DNA of 7,839 bases, taken from Chlamydiales bacterium. GTDB lineage: Bacteria > Chlamydiota > Chlamydiia > Chlamydiales > FEN-1388. This document shows positions 1-6,023 of the stretch, piece after piece (positions within the stretch are counted from its first letter, which is position 1; every line of letters starts with the position of its first letter). The DNA lies in NCBI GenBank assembly GCA_021372185.1, contig JAJFUY010000044.1, positions 1 through 7,839 of the forward strand, in the 5' to 3' direction. The notes beneath the pieces were generated by a model. It was not told the origin of the DNA and did not search any database. It saw only the letters and a list, made by a program, of their open reading frames with translations. Both the position numbers and the translations under genes were made by a program.

Positions 1-11
1 TGGACCGTGAT

Positions 12-107
12 TCAATCGCCCTCAACCGGGCTCTATTCATGTTTATTCATGTTCCCACCGTTCCCTTCGGTCACGGTGGGCTTCGCTCAATCGCCCTAAA
101 GGGCTCT
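12..107. repeat. Intergenic palindromic repeat cluster (REP-like)
   Basis: Two copies of the unit TCAATCGCCCT-(3 to 5 nt)-GGGCTCT lie at 12-34 and 87-107. Each folds on itself through GCCC/GGGC arms. Between them are a perfect tandem duplication of TATTCATGTT (34-43 and 44-53) and an 8-bp inverted repeat, CCCACCGT (54-61) with ACGGTGGG (73-80), whose 11-nt loop carries a small CC-GAA-GG. ACCGTGA at 4-10 is also the inverse of 71-77. The layout resembles extragenic palindromic repeat clusters found after genes. No arm is followed by a T-run in the gcvH direction, so it is not a classical intrinsic terminator. The family is not recognised. Confidence 0.55.
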
Positions 108-124
108 AAAACAAATACAAAATC

Positions 125-145
125 GGGTAAGGGCAAGGGCAAGGG
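125..145 (+). other. G-quadruplex motif downstream of gcvH
   Basis: Four GGG runs at 125-127, 131-133, 137-139 and 143-145 are separated by exactly three bases each (TAA, CAA, CAA), a perfect G3N3 pattern on the plus strand. It ends 7 bases before the gcvH stop codon. For gcvH the G-rich strand is the template, so any folded DNA structure would face an RNA polymerase leaving the gene. The last units can equally be described as a short tandem repeat of GGGCAA. Folding in vivo is inference. Confidence 0.55.
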
Positions 146-151
146 AAATTT

Positions 152-457
152 TTAGCTAAGGGTTACCTTGAATAACCACCCATCAGACTCAGGCAAATCA
201 TTTAAAAGCTGGATGTTGGTTAACAACGCATCATTCACACTCAGGATTGTTCCTGAGACAGGAGATGAGATGTCGACTGCGGCTTTGGTAGATTCTATTA
301 CACAGGCATCTTGGCCCACTGCCACTGTTTTGCCAACCTTTGGGAGTTCTACGTAGACTATGTCGCCAACTTCTTTAACGGCAGCCTTTGTGATGCCGAC
401 AGTGGCAATATTTCCCTCTTTATCTACCCACTCATGGCTCTTTGTATATTCTCGCAT
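152..457 (-). CDS. gcvH: Glycine cleavage system H protein (lipoyl carrier)
   Basis: This 101-residue protein is a GcvH, the small carrier whose lipoyl-lysine arm shuttles aminomethyl groups in glycine cleavage and which can also act as a lipoyl or octanoyl donor in lipoate relay. The start MREYTKSHEW matches the usual GcvH opening, and the lipoylation signature ESTKAAVDISSPVSG places the modified lysine at K58. The C-terminal DGWLFKV is also family-typical. It is somewhat shorter than the roughly 125-130 residues common in the family. I chose ATG 457 over an upstream in-frame ATG at 493, because AAGGA lies 8 bases before 457, overlapping the previous gene's stop (TAAGGA), and homology begins there. 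It is the last gene of a three-gene operon. No P, T or L protein of the cleavage system is in the window. The protein should be cytoplasmic. Confidence 0.95.
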   Translation of the reverse strand: MREYTKSHEWVDKEGNIATVGITKAAVKEVGDIVYVELPKVGKTVAVGQDACVIESTKAAVDISSPVSGTILSVNDALLTNIQLLNDLPESDGWLFKVTLS

Positions 458-465
458 CTTAAGTA

Positions 466-470
466 TCCTT
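466..470 (-). promoter_or_regulatory. gcvH ribosome binding site
   Basis: AAGGA on the minus strand lies 8 bases before ATG 457. It overlaps the TAA stop of the upstream gene, so termination and reinitiation are closely placed. It decides the gcvH start against the longer reading starting at 493. Confidence 0.7.
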
Positions 471-1107
471 ATGTGAGGCGCATCTGGGCCCAAAGGCCAG
501 GGCTTGAGTCAATTCTTGAGTGTTCATATGACATGGCAAAGTGCTGGCTTGGGGCGCCTGATCGGTTTATACGGTAGGTAAAGCCTATTTTAGAGCCCTT
601 TTGCGGGTCATAGCCCACAAGAGCATCTTTGGGGATCATAATCTGGGCGGTATACCCTTTTGAGGTTTTTTGTATAGTACACTCTAAAAGTTCTTCCGAG
701 CATAGGGGGTGAGAGTCTTCTGTACGAAAGCGTGTGCACTCGCCACACTGCCTCCCTTCAAAGCGCTCAGGTAAAAAGTAAAACTGATGACAAAAGCGAT
801 GTGTGGTTTTGGCAGAGGCTATAGCGCGAGTATCAATAAAGAGCTCAATAGAATCGCCTTGAGCAAAATCTGGGTAGCTTACAACTAAAGCATCTGGATG
901 AGATACCTGAATCTCAAAGACAAGACCTTCCATCTTCCAACCCATAAATACTTTAGCAAAATTCTCTTCACCAAACACCTCTGAGAGAGGCGGCAAAAGA
1001 CATTTTTTGGCAAACTGCTTTGCATCTATAGCTTGATGGCAGTCGATTTCTTTTGAAAAAAAGAAATCGACTGGTGCCACACCTACTATATCTTCATCAT
1101 CACTCAT
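469..1107 (-). CDS. CBM9-like beta-sandwich domain protein, function unknown
   Basis: The 212-residue product is not recognised with certainty. Its C-terminal two thirds look like the carbohydrate-binding family 9-like (DOMON-related) beta-sandwich: GDSIELFIDTR at residues 84-94, an amphipathic GYTAQIMIPKDAL at 151-163, and SRIDSSPGLWAQMRL at the end. These correspond to the usual 'D.iel.iD.r', 'g...e..IP' and 'G..f....N' pattern. There is no signal peptide or membrane segment, so a cytoplasmic location is most likely, which is odd for a sugar-binding fold. A CGEC pair sits at residues 121-124 with more cysteines at 106, 136 and 143. The ATG shares its A with the TAA of the upstream gene (TAATG), and only a weak purine stretch precedes it, suggesting translational coupling. 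A strong hairpin lies over codons 12-23. It might be the counterpart of the uncharacterised gene next to gcvH in Chlamydia, which I recall only loosely. Confidence 0.75.
   Translation of the reverse strand: MSDDEDIVGVAPVDFFFSKEIDCHQAIDAKQFAKKCLLPPLSEVFGEENFAKVFMGWKMEGLVFEIQVSHPDALVVSYPDFAQGDSIELFIDTRAIASAKTTHRFCHQFYFLPERFEGRQCGECTRFRTEDSHPLCSEELLECTIQKTSKGYTAQIMIPKDALVGYDPQKGSKIGFTYRINRSGAPSQHFAMSYEHSRIDSSPGLWAQMRLT
1040..1073 (-). other. Perfect 15-bp hairpin inside the 5' end of the 212-residue gene
   Basis: Positions 1040-1054 and 1059-1073 are exact reverse complements (arm CAGTCGATTTCTTTT), separated by 4 nt. The hairpin begins 34 nt after the A of the start codon and covers codons 12-23, encoding PVDFFFSKEIDC. 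No U-tract follows the stem in the mRNA, so it does not read as an intrinsic terminator. A role in translation, mRNA processing or differential expression within the operon is inference. Confidence 0.7.
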
Positions 1108-3506
1108 TAGGCAGCACTTTCTTGAGCTGGTGTTGCTGCTTTTTGAGTGTTGCTTGAGCCTGTCTCAAAGTTATAGGCACCTTTCTTTTGCATCTCAGCT
1201 AAAATGCCACTAGCAAAAACAACTAATGCCTCACGGCCTAGCATCTGGCGCTCTTCTAGCACTTTAGTGCGCACAAGTTCATCAGACGGAAGAAAACCCT
1301 TACCAACTACCATAAAGAAGCAAGGGCCGCTATTCTGATAGGCTGTAAGTGGTGACATGCTTTCCATCTCTAAGCTGAACGCTAAATCAGGGTTTACAAC
1401 ATACGATGGGCTTGAGCGAACAAGCTGCTGGCGTGATTTTACAAGCGTAAATTGACCAGGTCCTGCGTCGCTATTTTTTTGTTCATCAGATGAAGCATCC
1501 CACTGTTCTGATTTGGCAAGTCTCTCTTTTACTATACCAGACTCTTCTTGCACGTAAGGCAATAAGCTTACAGCTAAAATAGCCTTTTCTCTTGATGCCC
1601 AATCAGTAAAGTTTGGCAGTTTGGCTTTAAACACTTCGATCTCATGATCAATCGTGCGAAATAGGTCTTCAAAGTAGTAAAGAGCGATATTTTCTTTTAC
1701 TTCTTTGTAGGGCTTCCATTCGCCATTGTCTTTTAAGAATAATGCCGGTTCTTTAGAACGGATACGAGGATAGCTAGATTCTAGTGCTTTATTTAAAAGC
1801 GCTTCCATCGTGCCATCGTTTTTGGCTTCTTTAAAGCTCAAAATACGCTCTGGGCTTGATCGGTCAAGTAGCTGGATTTGTGCATAGTGCACGCCATCTT
1901 GTGATATTTGGGCCAGTTCAGGTGACACTTCAGTAAGAGATGCCTTATCTAAAAGAGCAATAAGTTCTCCAGTATTTTTAAAGCCATCAAACGGAACTTT
2001 GCCACCTTGTTCACGGAGAAAAATTTCCATTTCTCTTGATGGAGCTTCCGCCAGAGCTTTCTTGATCAAATCAGGATTGTTACCCACTATCTGTTGACGG
2101 CTGTAGGTATCAACCTGTGCGCGTTTTGCCGGCTCTAGGCGATCTAAGAGCTTTAACCGAGCTTCAACGTTAGCATCATCACCTGCAAGCTCAGGATAGC
2201 GGCTTTTAAGCGCTGTCCAGTTTTGGTCTTGGACTTGCCATTCCCATGTGCCTTTAATGCCAATTTTAGTCTCAAGCGTCTCTTTATTTACTTGAGCTAC
2301 CCGTACAACAAATTTACGCTCTACGAGTTCTGGATAGACCTTTTTGACATGCTGTGGGCTTGCAAAAGCAAGAGGCAACGCTAATGGATTTTGCTTTTTA
2401 TTAGACTCTACAGGTGGGCGTACAGCACTTAGGTACATTGAAAATTCTTCAAGGTCTGTAAGGTCTGTAAAGCGTAAATCTTCTGGCAGCTGGTACAAAT
2501 CAATATCCACATACTCGTTAAGGTGGTGGAAGAAATCTTTGTAGCTTGCTGTATCTACAAGTACTGAATCTGCATTTTCAAAAAAGAGTGTTCTAAAAAG
2601 AAGTACATCAGTCCAGAGCTTTACAGCACGAGTTTGATCCATACCTAAGCGTCTTAGCTGGTCTTGGAAAAAATCACCTACTGTTGCAGCAGTTGTAGCA
2701 CCTTGCGCTCTTGCTTGACGAAATGCCTCTTCAGCATTACGGTAAAGCGAGCTTAATGCCTCTTCATGCGTAATTTTATAGCCTTTTTGATGAGCAACTC
2801 TTGCAGAATTGATAATAAATTGAGCTGACAGTTCTACAAATTGACGACCAAACCAGTCTTGGATGCTGTGGTAGCCAAATAGTGATAGGTCATGTTGTGC
2901 CAAACTTGGATCTTGTGGCAGCCACTTATGTGTAGATTCTTGGTAGCGTAAAAACTGGCGCAAGTATGGCGCCGGAAAGTTTCTTTCTGCCACAAAAAGG
3001 TTTACACGAGCATTAAAGGCATCTTTTGACTTGGCATTTGCACTCACTCTTAACAAGTCAAAGTTTGATTTTACATCAGGTGCATAGTATGTCCATATTT
3101 GCTCTGATGTTAAAAATGGTGCTCTTGGATGAGTGTAGGGTTTATAGCGTTTTTCTCGGTCAAGACGTGTTTGTAGCTCAGGAGCCATTTCAGCTAGATA
3201 CGGCACTCCAATAACTTGAGCTAAACCGCTTTCTAATATATCTCCGGCTAATACGCCATCATTTAACGCGTTGCCAGCACCACCTGAAAAGAGGTAGTCG
3301 TGTGAATCTGAAGTTAAAAAAGCCACCATGTCAGTAACTTCTGAACGGCGAACTTTCGAGCCGTCAAGTGCTGTAAAGGCTACTCTATCATCTTGTTCTT
3401 TCCCTGCAAAGGCCTGGAATGTCCCAAAGAAGGAAAATGAAATGACAATCACTACAGTAATGACGATAAAAAGACCGCGTTGGTATCGACGAAAAAAATC
3501 TAACAT
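1107..3506 (-). CDS. Membrane-anchored PpiD/SurA-like periplasmic protein
   Basis: A 799-residue protein with one N-terminal membrane anchor: MLDFFRRYQRG, basic and cytoplasmic, then a hydrophobic segment at about residues 11-34. This resembles the PpiD/SurA_N-type openings seen in Chlamydiota, Verrucomicrobiota and relatives. The remainder is long, charged and mostly helical in character, as expected of a periplasmic chaperone or foldase anchored in the inner membrane. Residues 41-64 (VAFTALDGSKVRRSEVTDMV) resemble the start of a SurA_N domain. I see no parvulin signature (no GGxLG or downstream catalytic His/Cys pattern), so isomerase activity should not be assumed. The last 20 residues are low-complexity Ala/Thr/Ser/Gln. 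ATG 3506 is preceded by AGGG at 3513-3516 and by a good promoter. It is the first gene of an operon with the CBM9-like protein and gcvH. Annotation as 'SurA N-terminal domain protein' is the safest. Confidence 0.8.
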   Translation of the reverse strand: MLDFFRRYQRGLFIVITVVIVISFSFFGTFQAFAGKEQDDRVAFTALDGSKVRRSEVTDMVAFLTSDSHDYLFSGGAGNALNDGVLAGDILESGLAQVIGVPYLAEMAPELQTRLDREKRYKPYTHPRAPFLTSEQIWTYYAPDVKSNFDLLRVSANAKSKDAFNARVNLFVAERNFPAPYLRQFLRYQESTHKWLPQDPSLAQHDLSLFGYHSIQDWFGRQFVELSAQFIINSARVAHQKGYKITHEEALSSLYRNAEEAFRQARAQGATTAATVGDFFQDQLRRLGMDQTRAVKLWTDVLLFRTLFFENADSVLVDTASYKDFFHHLNEYVDIDLYQLPEDLRFTDLTDLEEFSMYLSAVRPPVESNKKQNPLALPLAFASPQHVKKVYPELVERKFVVRVAQVNKETLETKIGIKGTWEWQVQDQNWTALKSRYPELAGDDANVEARLKLLDRLEPAKRAQVDTYSRQQIVGNNPDLIKKALAEAPSREMEIFLREQGGKVPFDGFKNTGELIALLDKASLTEVSPELAQISQDGVHYAQIQLLDRSSPERILSFKEAKNDGTMEALLNKALESSYPRIRSKEPALFLKDNGEWKPYKEVKENIALYYFEDLFRTIDHEIEVFKAKLPNFTDWASREKAILAVSLLPYVQEESGIVKERLAKSEQWDASSDEQKNSDAGPGQFTLVKSRQQLVRSSPSYVVNPDLAFSLEMESMSPLTAYQNSGPCFFMVVGKGFLPSDELVRTKVLEERQMLGREALVVFASGILAEMQKKGAYNFETGSSNTQKAATPAQESAA

Positions 3507-3533
3507 AGTAATCCCTGTTTTTGAAGCAGTGAA

Positions 3534-3561
3534 ATACTAGCAATTCTCACGGTTTTATCAA
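3534..3561 (-). promoter_or_regulatory. Promoter for the PpiD-like/CBM9-like/gcvH operon
   Basis: On the minus strand TTGATA (3556-3561) and TAGTAT (3534-3539) are separated by 16 bases, close to sigma-70/chlamydial sigma-66 consensus. The predicted start of transcription is near 3527, giving a leader of about 20 bases that carries AGGG 6 bases before ATG 3506. It lies just after the terminator of the upstream collagen-like gene, so the operon appears to be independently transcribed. Confidence 0.6.
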
Positions 3562-3575
3562 AGGAAATTTGTTGA

Positions 3576-3615
3576 GAAAAAAGAAAGGGCAAGCAGCACG
3601 AATGCTGCTTGCCCT
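3576..3615 (-). terminator. Intrinsic terminator of the collagen-like gene
   Basis: Positions 3586-3598 and 3603-3615 form a perfect 13-bp stem (AGGGCAAGCAGCA arm) around a 4-nt loop. On the minus strand it is followed immediately by TTCTTTTTTC (3576-3585), a U-rich tract. It starts 27 bases after the TAG stop at 3643-3645. This is a textbook rho-independent terminator separating the collagen-like gene from the downstream operon. Confidence 0.93.
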
Positions 3616-3642
3616 ATTCTTCAGAGTGAGAAAGATTCTACT

Positions 3643-5919
3643 CTACTCGCCACATGAAGCTGTTACTACACCAGTAGTTGTCTGGCAAGGTGCTCCTGGA
3701 GTGCAGGAAGTAACCGTTGGCGGACAAGTTGCCGGATCAAAACAGTAGCTTACTAATGGAGCCACTGTTGCACCTGTTACTGTTCCACCGTTGTTCACAA
3801 ATGAACAGCCGGTAACTGGGTCATACTGGAAGTATGAACCAACTGGACCAATAAAGTTTCCACAGAAGAATGTGTTGAAGAAGCCAGTGAGGAACAGGCT
3901 GTTGCACTGTGGTCCTACGCCTTCTACACCATTTGAGTAATCCCATAGGTTTGTACCAGTTACGGTTACATCGCCTAGGATTTCGCACGCTGAGATATAA
4001 CCATAGTAGTGAACGTTCACGCTATTATCAAAGCGTGTTCTTTCAGCTACAACAAGGTCACTATTTGGCGCAAACACATTGCTGTGGATACGTGTTTTGT
4101 ACAAGTAGAGCATAGCAACGCCGTTTACATTAAGGTCGCCATACACTTCAGCATTAAGGTGAAGCTCAGCAGGAAGGCAAGTTGCACCCTGGTAGATCAC
4201 CTGAGATGCTGTGCAAAGATCACAGTCGTTAGCAAAGCATAGAGCTGGATCTAGTGGTCCAACAATAGCGGCTTCATTAACCTGTTTCTTGCCAAGGCCT
4301 AAGAAGTCCATAAAGCCTTTTGTGACTTTCTTTTTGCCTTTAACTTTAGCGCCGGCTTTAGCAAATTTAACTTTGGCATTTTTCTTTTTGCCATTGTCTT
4401 TTTTGTGAGCTTTTGCTTTTTTGTCAGCTTTCTCGTTTTTCACTACAGCATTTTTCACAGATGCTTGTTGCATTGTGCCGTTTACTTTTTTGCCGTTAAC
4501 ATAGGCTACACTTGAGCTAAAGCCACTTGGGTAGTCGCCACGATCAAAGTTTTTAGTGTCTGAGCTATGGCTTGAAGATGAACTTCCTGAGCTATTGCGA
4601 TGGTATCTGGTTTCTGATTCATGCTGGTGGCCGCGGTCTTTACCTACATGCTGCTTCACAGAATCATGAACTGCCCAAATGCTTCCAGAATCAGTGTACA
4701 GAACATCTGTAGCTGAATGCTTTCTACGGGTACTTGACTCACCATGGCGAGTTACGTCGCTAGATTTGCCTTTAAACTCCCATGAGCTATTAGAAGCTTT
4801 GTTTGTAGATGAGTGCCATTTTGTCATATCGCCATCGCTGTGGATACGTACGCCATCACTTGAATGGTGACGGTAGTGTACGCCATCTGAGCTATGTGAA
4901 GATGAATCCGATGTTTCATAAGATGCTGAGCATGAATCATCTCCGCACGCACTTGCTGTTATGTTCACACTTCCGCTAATGCGGAATTTGTTCGCATAGC
5001 TTTGGTACGGTGTAATCGCATCAGCTAGGGTGTTCAATGTTGTGATTGTAAGTGTTGGGCGAACGCCGCTATTTACATCACACACTGTTGGTGCCCAGTT
5101 AATACTTACACGTGAATCATCACCTTCTGGCTGACATGCACATGAGCTAAAGTCGCCTAAAGATACAGGACCTAGACCAATTAGATTGATTTTTGTTGGA
5201 CCTGCGATGCTAATAACTGAATCTTCATCACTATCGCCAAGGTTGTAGCAACCAGCAGCAATTAGAATGTTAATTGTGCGGCAATTTTTGCAGCTTGTGC
5301 AATTTACAAAGCGAGCTTTATCAACTGCGCGTTGGATAGATGCAAAAGGAGCGCTAATAGATCCTGTTTGATCGTGAGCAGAAAGTTGTGTGCAAGTATC
5401 TACAAAGATATCACAGCAAAGTGGGTTTACATCTGACGCTTTTCCATCTTTTCCGTCTCTTCCGTTGCGTCCTGCTTCGCCTTTTTCACCACGAGGTCCG
5501 CGCTCGCCGCAATGGCCGCGCTCGCCACGGTGGCCTCTTTCGCCTTGTGGACCTTGTGGGCCTTGTGCGCCTTGTGCGCCTGTATCACCTTTTTGGCCTT
5601 TTGGACCTGGAATACATTGTTCACCTTGTGGGCCTTGTGGGCCTGTATCGCCTTGTGGGCCTTGTGCACCTTGTGCACCTGGAATACCTTGTATACCTTG
5701 AATACCTTGTAAACCCTGTAGACCTTGAAGACCACGGCATCCGCACTTACCACGACGGCCTCTTGGACCGCGATTGTGATCACTTCCTTTGTCTTTTGAC
5801 ACAAGGCCAGGACTGTCTAAAGAAAAGTCCAGTAGATTTGCATTTGCAGCACCTACTGTACTAGCACATAGCTGCAAACATGCAGCCATGAATGTAGCTG
5901 TACAGAATTGTCTTATCAT
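3643..5919 (-). CDS. Secreted cysteine-rich collagen-like/beta-helix protein
   Basis: A 758-residue modular protein. Residues 1 to about 24 are a signal peptide (MIRQFC, hydrophobic core, then a VGA-ANA cleavage region). Residues 51-161 are 37 consecutive collagen-type triplets, rich in GPQ, GAQ, GLQ and GER, with one Gly replaced by Cys at 102. Residues 170-330 carry DIFVDTC and APFASIQRAVDKA, which resemble the start of a pectate-lyase-like right-handed beta-helix. Residues 331-470 are Ser/His/Asp-rich with repeated HSSDGV-type units, and 477-546 are very Lys-rich. From 557 on, Cys-containing beta-rich sequence resumes (HLNAEVYGDLNVNG, NVHYYGYISACEILGDVTVTG). There are 32 cysteines, 29 of them after the signal region and none between 331 and 560. 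It is probably a surface or extracellular stalked protein, perhaps disulfide cross-linked; that role is inference. It is monocistronic, with its own promoter region, strong SD and terminator. No close named homologue is recognised. Confidence 0.9.
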   Translation of the reverse strand: MIRQFCTATFMAACLQLCASTVGAANANLLDFSLDSPGLVSKDKGSDHNRGPRGRRGKCGCRGLQGLQGLQGIQGIQGIPGAQGAQGPQGDTGPQGPQGEQCIPGPKGQKGDTGAQGAQGPQGPQGERGHRGERGHCGERGPRGEKGEAGRNGRDGKDGKASDVNPLCCDIFVDTCTQLSAHDQTGSISAPFASIQRAVDKARFVNCTSCKNCRTINILIAAGCYNLGDSDEDSVISIAGPTKINLIGLGPVSLGDFSSCACQPEGDDSRVSINWAPTVCDVNSGVRPTLTITTLNTLADAITPYQSYANKFRISGSVNITASACGDDSCSASYETSDSSSHSSDGVHYRHHSSDGVRIHSDGDMTKWHSSTNKASNSSWEFKGKSSDVTRHGESSTRRKHSATDVLYTDSGSIWAVHDSVKQHVGKDRGHQHESETRYHRNSSGSSSSSHSSDTKNFDRGDYPSGFSSSVAYVNGKKVNGTMQQASVKNAVVKNEKADKKAKAHKKDNGKKKNAKVKFAKAGAKVKGKKKVTKGFMDFLGLGKKQVNEAAIVGPLDPALCFANDCDLCTASQVIYQGATCLPAELHLNAEVYGDLNVNGVAMLYLYKTRIHSNVFAPNSDLVVAERTRFDNSVNVHYYGYISACEILGDVTVTGTNLWDYSNGVEGVGPQCNSLFLTGFFNTFFCGNFIGPVGSYFQYDPVTGCSFVNNGGTVTGATVAPLVSYCFDPATCPPTVTSCTPGAPCQTTTGVVTASCGE
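4282..4491 (-). other. Lysine-rich segment encoded within the collagen-like gene
   Basis: Residues 477-546 contain roughly 27 lysines, with alanine, glycine and valine between them, in runs such as DKKAKAHKKDNGKKKNAK and AKVKGKKKVTKG. The composition resembles histone H1 tails and chlamydial Hc-type proteins. It has no cysteine. Because the protein has a signal peptide, binding to an anionic surface such as glycosaminoglycan or LPS is more plausible than chromatin binding, but neither is shown. Confidence 0.65.
4510..4929 (-). repeat. Ser/His-rich imperfect repeats within the collagen-like gene
   Basis: Residues 331-470 are low in hydrophobics and rich in Ser, His, Asp, Lys and Thr. Imperfect units occur at SHSSDGVHYR, HHSSDGVRIH and HSDGDMTKWH, and short Ser-rich strings occur near 442-453. 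The segment lies between two cysteine-containing beta-rich parts, so it reads as an inserted flexible or repeat module. Confidence 0.55.
5437..5769 (-). repeat. Collagen-like Gly-X-Y tract (37 triplets)
   Basis: Encodes residues 51-161. Gly occupies every third position for 37 triplets except at residue 102. Pro is frequent at X and Gln, Arg or Lys at Y. The DNA is a 9-bp-phase degenerate repeat (GGT plus variants), able to expand or contract by recombination or slippage without breaking the frame. Enriched charged triplets (GER, GEK, GRD, GKD) towards the C-terminal end resemble other bacterial collagen-like stalks. Confidence 0.93.
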
Positions 5920-5924
5920 AAATT

Positions 5925-5930
5925 TCCTCC
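5925..5930 (-). promoter_or_regulatory. Strong Shine-Dalgarno of the collagen-like gene
   Basis: GGAGGA lies 5 bases before ATG 5919 on the minus strand, the strongest ribosome binding site in the window. It fixes the start and suggests high translation. Confidence 0.85.
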
Positions 5931-5952
5931 GATTTACTTATACATTAAAGAA

Positions 5953-5978
5953 CCCAACACTTGGGCCAATAAAAAAAA
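5953..5978 (-). promoter_or_regulatory. Leader T8 run and small hairpin of the collagen-like gene
   Basis: On the minus strand an uninterrupted T8 (5971-5978) is followed by the small hairpin CCCAA-GUG-UUGGG (5953-5965) and then UUCUUU. Both lie in the predicted 5' leader, about 35 to 60 bases before the start codon. The T8 could vary in length by slippage and the hairpin could act as a weak attenuator, but both roles are inferred. Confidence 0.35.
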
Positions 5979-5994
5979 CTCATTGCAATTCCTT

Positions 5995-6023
5995 AACGTA
6001 TTTGTAAAACGAAAATGTGTCAA
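5995..6023 (-). promoter_or_regulatory. Candidate promoter of the collagen-like gene
   Basis: A perfect -35 TTGACA (6018-6023) is followed after 17 bases by TACGTT (5995-6000), a weak -10. The predicted start near 5988 gives a leader of about 70 bases. The -35 lies inside an inverted-repeat arm, so access by polymerase could be regulated. The weak -10 keeps confidence modest. Confidence 0.45.

Noticed and set aside
458..493. Longer gcvH start adding 12 residues
   Set aside because: The extension lies mostly within the end of the upstream gene, has no SD and is not GcvH-like; ATG 457 has AAGGA at a good distance.
168..577. Plus-strand open frames opposite gcvH and the 212-residue gene
   Set aside because: They lie fully antisense to recognisable genes, lack SD sequences and show no family resemblance.
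1107..3506. Annotation of the 799-residue protein as an active peptidyl-prolyl isomerase
   Set aside because: No parvulin GGxLG-type signature was found on reading; only the anchor and SurA_N-like opening support the family.
4971..4986. TTCCGC-TAAT-GCGGAA hairpin within the collagen-like gene
   Set aside because: The 6-bp stem in coding sequence has no U-tract or other context and is within chance expectation.
5437..5769. Possible CRISPR or other DNA repeat array
   Set aside because: The periodicity is 9 bp and follows codons of Gly-X-Y triplets; there are no constant repeats with unique spacers.
5388..5864. Long open reading frames on both strands opposite or alongside the collagen tract, including a 158-residue plus-strand one and a 125-residue minus-strand one
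   Set aside because: They are the Gly-X-Y repeat read in other frames (Leu/Val/Arg or Lys/Val/His monotony), have no ribosome binding site, and the collagen frame has the signal peptide, SD and terminator.
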